NCBI GenBank assembly: GCA_039029355.1
Contig: JBCCGI010000062.1
Location: 1 to 47,696 of the forward strand
Length of the DNA stretch: 47,696 nt
Reading direction: 5' to 3'
Origin: JBCCGI01 sp039029355
GTDB taxonomy: Bacteria; Planctomycetota; UBA1135; GCA-002686595
Part shown: in pieces, positions 34,027 through 45,340 of the stretch
How the letters are laid out: each line of letters opens with the position of its first letter
How positions within the stretch are numbered: position 1 is the stretch's first letter
Notes under the pieces: model-generated
Told to the model about the DNA's origin: nothing
Databases searched by the model: none
What the model saw: the letters and a program-made list of their open reading frames with translations, nothing else
Program-made: the position numbers and the translations under genes

Positions 34027-34658
34027 TGGGCACCTCCGGTTTGCAGGCCGACACGGGCCACGAGCGCGTCCATCGCGCCGCTCTCGGCCAGGATGAGCCC
34101 GCCGGCGACCACGTCGTGGGCGCAGAGGTCCAAGGCCTTGCGGACCTCGACACCCGGGAAGTTGCGGAACGACTTCCACACGTTCTCGTTGTGCTCGGCG
34201 AGCACCACGAGCGCGCGCCGCGGCTGGCCGAGGTCGACCAGGATCTTGCGGGCCGAGCGCGCCGAGGGCGCCGAGAACTCGCCGAGGTCTGCGATGACCA
34301 CCTCGCCGTCCTTCAGCTTGCCCGCGAGCGCCGTGCGCAGCGCCACGCGCCGGGCCTTGGCCGGCATGTGGTAGCTGAAGTCGCGCGGGTGCGGCCCGAA
34401 GACCGTGCCGCCGCCGCGCCAGATGGGCGACTTGCGGTCGCCGGCGCGCGCGCGGCCGGTGCCCTTCTGGCGATAGGGCTTCTTGTTGGTGCCCTTCACC
34501 TCGGAGCGGTTCTTCACCTTCGCCGTGCCCTGGCGCTGGTTCGCCTGGTGCATGACGACCGCGTCCTTCAGCGTGCGGTAGAGCACCTTGGCTCCGAACG
34601 GAGCCTCGTCGAACTCCACTTCGCCGACGCTGCCGGACTTGTAGCTCTGGACCTTCAT
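34023..34658 (-). CDS. rplD: 50S ribosomal protein L4
   Basis: 211 aa starting MKVQSYKSGS. The tunnel loop has KPYRQKGTGRARAGDRKSPIWRGGGTVFGP (read in parts), and VLAEHNENVWKSFRN is near the C-terminus. In E. coli L4 represses the S10 operon by acting on the leader. Here a structured 223-nt gap precedes the rplC-rplD pair. The start overlaps the rplC stop (ATGA). Confidence 0.97.
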   Translation of the reverse strand: MKVQSYKSGSVGEVEFDEAPFGAKVLYRTLKDAVVMHQANQRQGTAKVKNRSEVKGTNKKPYRQKGTGRARAGDRKSPIWRGGGTVFGPHPRDFSYHMPAKARRVALRTALAGKLKDGEVVIADLGEFSAPSARSARKILVDLGQPRRALVVLAEHNENVWKSFRNFPGVEVRKALDLCAHDVVAGGLILAESGAMDALVARVGLQTGGAQ

Positions 34659-35293
34659 GACTTCTTGCCTCCGGTCTTCGCCGACTGGATCTGGACGAAG
34701 CCGCCGCTCGGGCCGGGCACCGCGCCCTTGATGAAGAGCAGGTTCCGCTCGGTGTCGATGCGGACGACCCGGAGGTTCTTGGTCGTGTGGCGCTTGTTGC
34801 CGTAGTGGCCGGCCATGCGCTTGCCCTTGAAGACGCGCGCCGGGTAGGCGGACGCGCCGATCGAGCCGGGCGCACGGTAGTTCATGCAGCCGTGGGTCTT
34901 CAGGCCGCGCGAGAAGCCGTGGCGCTTGATCGTGCCGGCAAAGCCACGGCCCTTGGTGGTCCCGATCACGTCGACCACGTCGCCCTCGGAGAACTCCGAG
35001 ACGGTGACGGTGTCGCCCACCGCGCGCTCGGCGGGGCTCTTCAGCCGCTCTTCGCGGAGGAAGCGCTTGGGCGTGATGTCGGCCTTCGTGAAGGCGCCGC
35101 GTTGGGGCTTGGGCACGCGCTTGTCGGCCACGTCCTCGTAGCCGAGCTGGACGGCGTCGTAGCCGTCTCGGTCTTGGGTGCGCACCTGGGTGACAACGCA
35201 CGGACCGGCGGCGACCACGGTCACGCCAAGCTGCGTGCCGTCATCGTCGAAGATCTGGGTCATCCCCTGCTTGCGTCCTAGGATCAGCGTCAT
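34655..35293 (-). CDS. rplC: 50S ribosomal protein L3
   Basis: 212 aa starting MTLILGRKQGMTQIFDDDG, with AGGGA 6 nt upstream. The frame continues upstream through the rpsJ-rplC gap, but that part is not L3-like. GRGFAGTIKRHGFSRGLKTHG and GHYGNKRHTTKNLRVVRID are conserved. Confidence 0.97.
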   Translation of the reverse strand: MTLILGRKQGMTQIFDDDGTQLGVTVVAAGPCVVTQVRTQDRDGYDAVQLGYEDVADKRVPKPQRGAFTKADITPKRFLREERLKSPAERAVGDTVTVSEFSEGDVVDVIGTTKGRGFAGTIKRHGFSRGLKTHGCMNYRAPGSIGASAYPARVFKGKRMAGHYGNKRHTTKNLRVVRIDTERNLLFIKGAVPGPSGGFVQIQSAKTGGKKS

Positions 35294-35516
35294 GATTCCC
35301 TGCGAACAAAAAGGTGCCGGTTCGACCAGAACCGCCCTCGTGCAGGGTCTCCCCCGGCGAGTGCGGCCGACGCCTGGCCACGCGGCATACGAATCGAAGT
35401 TGTGAGGGGAGCCGCACAGGAGGAGCATCTCCTCCGACTTGGCTCCCAGCGGTTTCCTGCGGTGTCTCCGGAGCGCTCGCCCCGGACCATCCCACGCGCC
35501 AGCGGCGCGCTCGAGG
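35294..35516 (-). promoter_or_regulatory. Structured rpsJ-rplC intergenic region, candidate leader/attenuator
   Basis: No credible gene lies in this 223-nt gap. On the minus strand an extended hairpin spans 35447-35407: outer GGGAGCC/GGCTCCC, an AAGTC/TGTGC internal loop, inner GGAGGAG/CTCCTCC and an ATG loop. Nearer rplC, CGGTTC-TGGTC-GAACCG (about 35334-35318) is followed by GGCACCTTTTTG, the shape of a weak intrinsic terminator about 20 nt before the rplC start. All other junctions in this operon are under about 40 nt, so the gap is likely functional. Regulation by an r-protein such as L3 or L4 is inference. Confidence 0.5.
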
Positions 35517-35822
35517 CTAGGCCTTGATCCGGATGTCGACGCCCGCAGGCATGTTGAGGCTACTCAGAGCGTCCACCGTCTGACTGGTGGGCTCGGAGAT
35601 GTAGATCAGTCGCTTGTGCGTCCGGATTTCGAACTGCTCACGCGACTTCTTGTCTTTGAAAGGCGAGCGCAGAACGGTGTACCGCTCGATCCGCGTCGGC
35701 AGCGGGATGGGACCCGCCACGCGCGCGCCGGTCCGCTTGGCCGTTTCGACGATGTCGACGGCCGATTGGTCCAGGGCCTCGTGGTCGTAGGCCTCCATCC
35801 GGATTTGGATCTTGTCGCTCAC
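35517..35822 (-). CDS. rpsJ: 30S ribosomal protein S10
   Basis: 101 aa from GTG at 35822 (SDKIQIRMEAYDHEALDQSA). The upstream in-frame extension covers the leader and promoter and is not S10-like. GPIPLPTRIERYTVLRSPFKDKKSREQFE (read in parts) and RLIYISEPTSQTVDALSSL are standard. An AGGACA sequence precedes the start. It is first in the super-operon. Confidence 0.97.
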   Translation of the reverse strand: MSDKIQIRMEAYDHEALDQSAVDIVETAKRTGARVAGPIPLPTRIERYTVLRSPFKDKKSREQFEIRTHKRLIYISEPTSQTVDALSSLNMPAGVDIRIKA

Positions 35823-35969
35823 CTTGTGTCCTGCTGTTCCCGTGGGTTTCGGACCCTGTCGTGGATTGGGGTAGTCCGCCCCTGCCGCGCGAACACGCCT
35901 TTTGCGGACGGTCCGGATCCGATGACCGGGCCGAATCCGCTGCAGGCGCTCTGGCGGAAAGGGGCGAAG

Positions 35970-35998
35970 AGCATACGTGTTCCCCCAGGGGCGGTCAA
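35970..35998 (-). promoter_or_regulatory. Sigma-70 promoter of the ribosomal super-operon
   Basis: A -35 TTGACC (35998-35993) and a -10 TATGCT (35975-35970) are separated by 17 bp on the minus strand. The predicted start near 35963 gives a leader of about 140 nt before rpsJ. An A8 tract on the same strand (36030-36023), about 25 bp upstream of the -35, could be a distant UP-like element. The alpha C-terminal domain encoded here has the needed arginine. Confidence 0.7.
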
Positions 35999-36071
35999 CG
36001 CACGCAAGGGGCTCTCCCAAGGTTTTTTTTACCGACCCCGGCAGCCCGCCAAGGCGCCCCGCGCTGCCCGG

Positions 36072-38156
36072 CTAGGTCCAGACCAGGCCGCGGGCGACGA
36101 GCTCTTCCTCGGGCACCGGACGGAACCCCGCCGGCTGCAGCGAGAAGCTCGCCCGGCCCTGCGAGAGGGAGCGCAGGGTGGTCGAGTACCCGAACATCTG
36201 GACCAGCGGCACCCGCCCGAAGACCGAGCGGCTAGCCCCGTCCTGGCTCACGTCCGTGATGTCGGCCTTGTTGGCGTTCAGGTCGGCGATGATCCCGCTC
36301 ATGAACTCGTCCGGGGCCTCGATCTCGAAGGCCATCATCGGCTCCAGGAGCGCGATCTCGGCCGCCCCCATGGCCTCGCGCAGGGCCTGGGCGGCCGCCA
36401 GCGTGAAGCCGACCTCGGAATCGGTGTCCGGACGGCTCTCCCCGCCCCGCACGACCAGCCGGGCCCCGACGAGGGGGAAGCCGAAGCGCGGGCCGTTCTG
36501 CGCGCTCTCCAGGAGGGTCTGCTCCACGATCTCGCGGAAGGCCTCGGGCACGTCGCAGCCGTCGTCCCATTCGAGCCGCGGCGGCGCCGCCGACGCCTCC
36601 TCGCCCAGCACGCCGCCGGCCGCCTCGGCCTCGAGCACCACGTCGACCGCCCCGAAGACGGTTTTGCCGCCGATCACGCGCTCGACCCGCCCGGCGCCCT
36701 CGCCGCGGGTGAGCGCCGCCTCGCGGTAGGCGACACGCGGCTTGCCGACCTGGACCTCCAGGCGGAAGTCCTGCTCCAGGCGGTGCTGCTTGATCTCCAG
36801 GTGCAGCTCCCCCATCCCGGCGATCAGCCACTGGCCGGTCTCCTCGTCCTCGCGAACGCGGAAGCTCGGGTCCTCGAAGCCGAGCCGGTCCAGGGCCGCC
36901 CGCAGCTTGTCGCGGTCGGCGGCGCTGGCGGGCTCGACGACCTTGGTGATCACCGGCTCGGGGAACTCCAGGGATTCCAGCACGAGCTCGCCCTCGCGCG
37001 CGCACAGCGTGTCGCCGGTGCCGGTGAACTTGCAACCGGTCAGCGCGACGATGTCGCCGGGCTCGGCCTGTTCGAGGGCCTCCTTGCTGTCCGCGTGCAT
37101 GCGGAGCACGCGCGAGACGCGCTCCATGCGGCGGACGCGCGGGTTCCAGATCTTCTTCCCCGGCTGCAGCACGCCGGAGTAGACCCGGGCGAAGGTCAGG
37201 TCCTCGTGGACGTCGGCCGCGAGCTTGAAGGCCAGGGCGCACAGCGGAGCGTCGCGGTCGGCGGGGCGCTCCTCGGGCTCGCCGGTCTTGGGGTGCTCGC
37301 CCCGGATCGGCGGCACGTCGAGCGGCGAAGGCAGGTATTCGATCACGGCCTCGAGCAGCGGCTGCACGCCGACGTTGCGGAGCGCGGATCCGCACAGGAC
37401 CGGGACCAGGGTGTGGTCCAGCACGCGCCGGCGCAGGGCGGCGCGCAGGTCGCCAAGCTCGGGCTCGCGCTCCTCGACCACGCAGGTCAGGAGATCCTCG
37501 TCCTCCTCGGCGAGGGCCTCGACCAGCTCGGCCCGTAGGACCGCCACCTCGTCGACGACGTCGGGCGGCACGTCGATCGCGCGCGGCTCGCGGCCCTGGT
37601 CGTCCACGGCGAAGTGCCAGGCCTCGCCGGAGAGCACGTCGACGACGCCGCGGAACTCGCGCTCGGCGCCGAGCGGATACTGCAGCGCGATCGCCGGCAC
37701 GCTGAGCCGCTCGCGCAGGTCCTCGATGCAGCGGAAGTAGTCCGCCCCCGCGCGGTCGCACTGGTTGACGAAGGCGACGTACGGCACCTCGTGGCGCCGC
37801 ATCTGGCGCCACACGGTCTCGGACTGGGCCTGGACGCCGGCGACGCCGTTCACGACCAGCACCGCGCCGTCCAGCACGCGCATGCAGCGCTCGACCTCGA
37901 CCGTGAAGTCCACGTGGCCCGGAGTGTCGATCAGCTGGATGCGGTGCTCGCCCCAAGGGAGGTTGGTCGCGGCCGAGGTGATCGTGATCCCCCGCTTGCG
38001 CTCCTCCTCCATCCAGTCCATGACGGCGGTGCCCTCGTGGACCTCGCCCATGCGGCGCTCGACGCCGGAGTAGAAGAGCATCCGCTCGGAGACGGTGGTC
38101 TTGCCCGCGTCGATGTGGGCAACGATGCCGATGTTGCGCAGGCGCTCCAGTCCCAT
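36072..38156 (-). CDS. Divergent elongation factor G-like translation GTPase
   Basis: 694 aa with all five EF-G domains. G1 AHIDAGKTT, switch I RGITITSAAT, switch II DTPGHVDF and G5 GSA are canonical, but G4 reads NQCD instead of NKxD. In domain III GMGELHLEI is kept. In domain IV the first tip loop (usually SGGRGQYG) reads IGGKTVFG, and the second tip segment (usually a His before the DVDS/PVDS element) reads SRPDTDSE. A central insert (EEASAAPP) also breaks domain IV. It resembles the divergent EF-G paralogues (EFG II-like) found in planctomycetes and other phyla. A canonical fusA probably lies elsewhere, since this gene is not joined to rpsG. The exact role is uncertain. Confidence 0.85.
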   Translation of the reverse strand: MGLERLRNIGIVAHIDAGKTTVSERMLFYSGVERRMGEVHEGTAVMDWMEEERKRGITITSAATNLPWGEHRIQLIDTPGHVDFTVEVERCMRVLDGAVLVVNGVAGVQAQSETVWRQMRRHEVPYVAFVNQCDRAGADYFRCIEDLRERLSVPAIALQYPLGAEREFRGVVDVLSGEAWHFAVDDQGREPRAIDVPPDVVDEVAVLRAELVEALAEEDEDLLTCVVEEREPELGDLRAALRRRVLDHTLVPVLCGSALRNVGVQPLLEAVIEYLPSPLDVPPIRGEHPKTGEPEERPADRDAPLCALAFKLAADVHEDLTFARVYSGVLQPGKKIWNPRVRRMERVSRVLRMHADSKEALEQAEPGDIVALTGCKFTGTGDTLCAREGELVLESLEFPEPVITKVVEPASAADRDKLRAALDRLGFEDPSFRVREDEETGQWLIAGMGELHLEIKQHRLEQDFRLEVQVGKPRVAYREAALTRGEGAGRVERVIGGKTVFGAVDVVLEAEAAGGVLGEEASAAPPRLEWDDGCDVPEAFREIVEQTLLESAQNGPRFGFPLVGARLVVRGGESRPDTDSEVGFTLAAAQALREAMGAAEIALLEPMMAFEIEAPDEFMSGIIADLNANKADITDVSQDGASRSVFGRVPLVQMFGYSTTLRSLSQGRASFSLQPAGFRPVPEEELVARGLVWT

Positions 38157-38225
38157 GGGGGCTGGATCCTACACGACGCGCACCGCCGGTTCCTGGAGCA
38201 ACGGCGCCGGGGGCCGCTGGAGCCC

Positions 38226-39467
38226 TCAGAACGAGTCGTCGAGCAGCACGACCGTCGCGGCCGAGCCCACGCGTACCTCGCCGGTGGCGGAGGCGGTGGC
38301 GAGCTGACCGTAGAAGCGGCCCGCCTCCATTCCCGCCGGGAGGGTCGGAAGCGGCAGCGAGACCGCGAGCTGGCCCGAGGCGTCGAGGGCCCCGAGCGGC
38401 AGCACCGAGAACGAGGGCCCCAAGAGGAGCGGCCCGCCCAACGGAACGAAGAAGAGCGCCGCCGGTGAATCGGCGATGCCGAGGAAGAGCTGCTCGCCCG
38501 CCGGCCCGAAGGCCAGGAAGTTGAGCGCCGTGCCCTCGGTCACCGGGTTGGTCGCGGCCAGGCCGAGCGGAACGCCCGGCAGCTCGGTGTACGTCCCGCT
38601 CAAGACCGACAGGTCCAGCCCCGCCGGCCCGGGCAGGAAGGGCGAGAACGAACCGCCGGCGCCGCCCTGCAGCGTCGAGCCCACGGTGTAGCCGTCGGGC
38701 GCCGTCCCCGAGAGCTCGAGGCCGTCGCCCCCCGCCCCGGCGTTCGACGCGACCGTCGAGCCGGTCGACCCGCCGAATCCGCCGGTCAAGATCGACCCCG
38801 ACGCGAAAAAGCGCCCGCCGACCACGCTCGCTCCGTCGCCGCCGTCGCCGGCCTTGCCCGAGCTGCTCGCGCAGCCGAAGCCGCCGAGGAAGCTGCAGTC
38901 GAAGGCGTCGACGGCCGAGCCCGTGCCCACGAGCCCGGGGCCGCCGTCGCGGCCCTGGACGGTGCCGCAGAAGAGGCCCTGGCCGTCGAGCGTGGTGTTG
39001 AAGAGCGCTACTTCCGCGCAGCTGGTCGCCTCCAGGCCGCCCGCGAAGCTGTTGAGCCGGCACGTCTGGACCCAGAGCAGGCCGGCGTTGTTCTCGGCCT
39101 CGAGCGCCCAGACGTCGAGCGCGGCGGACGCCGCGGGCTCGGTGTTGCCGCGTAGCTCGAGGTTCATCAGGTGCACCGTCGCGCCCGCGGGAACGTTGCG
39201 CACCACGGCCGGCGGCGTCGCGTCGGAGCGGACCAGAACGAGCGGAAGCTCGCCCGCGATGGTCAGCCCCTTGCCGTCCACGACGAAGCCGTCGTACGGC
39301 ACCGCCGAGGGCCGGATGAGCACGACGTCGCCGTTCGCCGCCTGGTCCACGGCCGACTGGATGTCGGCGAAGCCGGTGGCCGAGCTACCGGTGACGACGT
39401 GAACGGCCTGGGCCGCGACGGGCAGCGGGAGAAGGAGGGAAGCGAGGAGCGCGAAGCGGGTCAACAT
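38226..39467 (-). CDS. Secreted beta-helix-like protein
   Basis: 413 aa. The signal peptide (MLTRFALLASLLLPLPVAA) is followed by HVVTGSSATGFADIQSAVDQAANGDVVLIRPS, the opening of the DUF1565/pectate-lyase-like fold (here in two stretches). Gly/Asp-rich coils follow (GRDGGPG, GKAGDGGDGAS, GAGGDG), then a C-terminal beta domain with PVTEGTALNFLAFGPAGE, LLGPSFSVLPLGALD and FYGQLATASATGEV near the end. The last part resembles the C-terminal ending of the three secreted proteins at 9.3-14.7 kb. No catalytic residues can be assigned. It is probably cell-surface or secreted. It lies between a Tsr3-like gene and the EF-G gene, all leftward. Confidence 0.75.
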   Translation of the reverse strand: MLTRFALLASLLLPLPVAAQAVHVVTGSSATGFADIQSAVDQAANGDVVLIRPSAVPYDGFVVDGKGLTIAGELPLVLVRSDATPPAVVRNVPAGATVHLMNLELRGNTEPAASAALDVWALEAENNAGLLWVQTCRLNSFAGGLEATSCAEVALFNTTLDGQGLFCGTVQGRDGGPGLVGTGSAVDAFDCSFLGGFGCASSSGKAGDGGDGASVVGGRFFASGSILTGGFGGSTGSTVASNAGAGGDGLELSGTAPDGYTVGSTLQGGAGGSFSPFLPGPAGLDLSVLSGTYTELPGVPLGLAATNPVTEGTALNFLAFGPAGEQLFLGIADSPAALFFVPLGGPLLLGPSFSVLPLGALDASGQLAVSLPLPTLPAGMEAGRFYGQLATASATGEVRVGSAATVVLLDDSF

Positions 39468-39527
39468 GCTGTGGTCTCGAGTCGGTGCGGAGCCCGCTCG
39501 GACCGTAGCACGCCCCGCCCGGAGCGG

Positions 39528-39971
39528 TCAGCGGAGGTCGGGATTCCGCTCGAGGAAGGACTCGCGCCAGCGGTAGTCCGCGAGCCACTCAGGATGCGGG
39601 TCGCCGAGCAACACCGATGCAGCGTAGAGCGCCTCGACCGACGCCAGCCCCTGGTCGGGGTCCTCGAAGATGCGGCTCTTGCGCGGATACGCGGTCACGA
39701 GCTCGGGCAGTCGCCGTAGGTGTAGGGTTCCGTCGACCGTACCCAACAGCTGCGGCACGCGGCGCCACGCGCAGTCGATCAGCAGGAGGTCGCGCCCGCG
39801 GTCCGACGGCCCAAGCAGCTCGCCTTCGGGGTGCAGCAGCACGCGCTCGCCCGCGTCGAGACGCCGCTCGCGGCGGTACTCGACGAAGCGCACGCCGTCG
39901 GAGCCGCGCAGCGGCGTCAGCGAGCACTTCTTCACCGACTCGCGCGGGTCGCGCAGGATGAGGACGTCCAT
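39528..39971 (-). CDS. Tsr3/DUF367-like putative rRNA aminocarboxypropyltransferase
   Basis: 147 aa. The order of motifs matches Tsr3, the SPOUT-fold enzyme that transfers the aminocarboxypropyl group of S-adenosylmethionine to a 16S/18S rRNA uridine in helix 31 of archaea and eukaryotes. Here: KKCSLTPL for CSGKKL, LLHPEGELLGPSDR for VSPxGxxxxSPxD, LLLIDCAWRRV for VVDCSWAR, LRRLPELVTAYP for ERLLPYLVAANP, LASVEALYAA for LSCVEALAAA, and YRWRESFLERN for FxWGxxFLELN. The NYGRP loop differs. The gene is shorter than typical Tsr3. It starts 10 nt after the rpsL-rpsG operon terminator. Homology is judged by eye from recalled family sequences. Activity on rRNA in this organism is an inference. Confidence 0.7.
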   Translation of the reverse strand: MDVLILRDPRESVKKCSLTPLRGSDGVRFVEYRRERRLDAGERVLLHPEGELLGPSDRGRDLLLIDCAWRRVPQLLGTVDGTLHLRRLPELVTAYPRKSRIFEDPDQGLASVEALYAASVLLGDPHPEWLADYRWRESFLERNPDLR

Positions 39972-39980
39972 GAGCTGGGC

Positions 39981-40021
39981 GGAAAAAGAAGCGGGCGGGC
40001 GCCCGTCGGCAGCCCGCCCGC
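39981..40021 (-). terminator. Terminator of the rpoBC-rpsL-rpsG operon
   Basis: On the minus strand GCGGGCGGGC (40021-40012) pairs perfectly with GCCCGCCCGC (40000-39991) around an 11-nt loop, followed by TTCTTTTTCC. It lies 26 nt after the rpsG stop. Confidence 0.85.
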
Positions 40022-40046
40022 TTTGGCTTCGATGCGGCCGTGGGGC

Positions 40047-40523
<477 letters not shown>

Positions 40524-40543
40524 CGCGGGGCTCTAAAGGAGGG

Positions 40544-40918
40544 CTATTTCTTCGGGCGCTTAGCGCCGTACTTCGACCGGGCCTGAAGGCGGCCGTCGAC
40601 TCCGGCGGCGTCCAGGCTGCCGCGGAGGATGTGGTAACGCACACCCGGCAGGTCGCGGACCCGGCCGCCCCGCACGAGCACGATCGAGTGCTCCTGGAGG
40701 TTGTGGCCTTCGCCGGGGATGTATGCGGTGATCTCCTTGCCGTTCGACAGACGGACCCGTGCGACCTTGCGGAGCGCGGAGTTCGGCTTCTTGGGCGTCT
40801 GCGTCTTGACCTGGAGGCACACCCCGCGCTTCTGCGGGCAGGACTCAAGGACCGGCGACTTGGAGCGGTTCTTCGGCTTCTTGCGTCCTTTGCGGACCAG
40901 TTGATTGATCGTCGGCAT
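40544..40918 (-). CDS. rpsL: 30S ribosomal protein S12
   Basis: 124 aa starting MPTINQLVRKGRKK. A longer frame reaches into the rpoC stop region and is not needed. The decoding loop TPKKPNSALRK with Lys43 is intact, and so is GEGHNLQEHS. At position 88 the codon is CGC: GGRVRDLPGVRYH, where most bacteria have lysine. That Lys88Arg state gives streptomycin resistance as a mutation in Mycobacterium tuberculosis. It starts 35 nt after rpoC, clearly in the same operon. Confidence 0.97.
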   Translation of the reverse strand: MPTINQLVRKGRKKPKNRSKSPVLESCPQKRGVCLQVKTQTPKKPNSALRKVARVRLSNGKEITAYIPGEGHNLQEHSIVLVRGGRVRDLPGVRYHILRGSLDAAGVDGRLQARSKYGAKRPKK

Positions 40919-40953
40919 TGGGGGCGAGGATTCTAGAGTTCCTGCGGCGGGCG

Positions 40954-44474
<3,521 letters not shown>

Positions 44475-44475
44475 C

Positions 44476-44478
44476 CTA
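44476..44478 (-). other. rpoC: In-frame amber codon in rpoC at the clamp-helix tip
   Basis: The minus strand reads AAC GCC CCC TAG GTC ATC ATC CGC AAC. Other bacteria have Asp or Glu at this position (LNAP-[D/E]-IIIRNEKRM). GAG to TAG is a single substitution. rplQ, rpoA, rpmJ and the EF-G gene here all end with TAG, so TAG is a true stop in this genome. The codon lies between the two antiparallel clamp helices that bind sigma. Confidence 0.95.
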
Positions 44479-45330
44479 GGGGGCGTTGAGGTCGAGCAGC
44501 TTCTTCAGGCGGTTGTTCCGGTTGATCAGGCGCCGGTACAGGTCGTTCAGGTCCGACGTCGCGAAGTTGCCCGAGTCGAGCAGGACCAGCGGGCGCAGGT
44601 CCGGCGGGATGACCGGGATGACCTCGAGGATCATCCAGTCCGGGCTGTTGCCCGAATCGCGCAGCATCTCGACCGTGCGCAGACGCTTGATGATGTCCTT
44701 CTGGCGCTGCTTCGAACGGGTCGACAGCAGCTCCTCGCGGAGCTCATCCGAAAGCCGCTGGAGGTCCAGCCGCTTCAGCATCTTCTTGACCGCCTCGGCG
44801 CCCATGTCGGCCTCGAACTCCGAGCCGTACTTCTGGCGCGCCTGGCGGAACTCCTCTTCGGTCAGGAGCTGCCGGTCCTCGAGCGGCGTGTCGCCGGCGT
44901 CGATGACGATGTAGTCCTGGAAGTAGACGACCCGCTCGAGGTTCGACGTCTTCAGGTCGAGCAGCGTCCCGAGGCGCGACGGCATCGCCTTGAAGAACCA
45001 GATGTGGGCCACCGAGGCGGCGAGGTTGATGTGCCCCATCCGCTTCCGGCGCACGCGGCTGTGCGTGATCATGACCCCGCACTTGTCGCAGACGATGCCC
45101 TTGTGCTTGATGCCCTTGTACTTGCCGCAGAAGCACTCCCAGTCCTTTTCGGGACCGAAGATGCGCTCGCAGAACAGACCGTCACGCTCCGGGCGGTAGG
45201 TCCGGTAGTTGATCGTCTCGGGCTTCTTGACCTCGCCGTAGGACCACGACCGGATGTCCTCCGGGCTGGCCAGGCTGATCTTGACGCTGCCGTAGTCGTT
45301 GACGCGGTTGTAGAGCGAATCGTTGGACAT
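44476..45330 (-). CDS. rpoC: RNA polymerase subunit beta', N-terminal part ending at the TAG
   Basis: 284 aa. It starts SNDSLYNRVNDYGSVKISLA, carries the N-terminal zinc ribbon CFCGKYKGIKHKGIVCDKCG, the clamp core HINLAASVAHIWFFKAMPSR and the first clamp helix, ending DLYRRLINRNNRLKKLLDLN then AP and TAG. Alone it would be the clamp head without the active site. It starts 10 nt after rpoB. It could form part of a genuinely split beta' or be the product of a sequence error. Confidence 0.93.
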   Translation of the reverse strand: MSNDSLYNRVNDYGSVKISLASPEDIRSWSYGEVKKPETINYRTYRPERDGLFCERIFGPEKDWECFCGKYKGIKHKGIVCDKCGVMITHSRVRRKRMGHINLAASVAHIWFFKAMPSRLGTLLDLKTSNLERVVYFQDYIVIDAGDTPLEDRQLLTEEEFRQARQKYGSEFEADMGAEAVKKMLKRLDLQRLSDELREELLSTRSKQRQKDIIKRLRTVEMLRDSGNSPDWMILEVIPVIPPDLRPLVLLDSGNFATSDLNDLYRRLINRNNRLKKLLDLNAP

Positions 45331-45340
45331 CGGGGATCCC

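Noticed and set aside
35290..35490. Small frames in the rpsJ-rplC gap
   Set aside because: They have no family resemblance or ribosome site, and coincide with the inverted repeats.
44476..44478. Global reassignment of TAG as a sense codon
   Set aside because: Several essential genes in this window end with TAG at the expected C-terminus, so TAG is a stop here.
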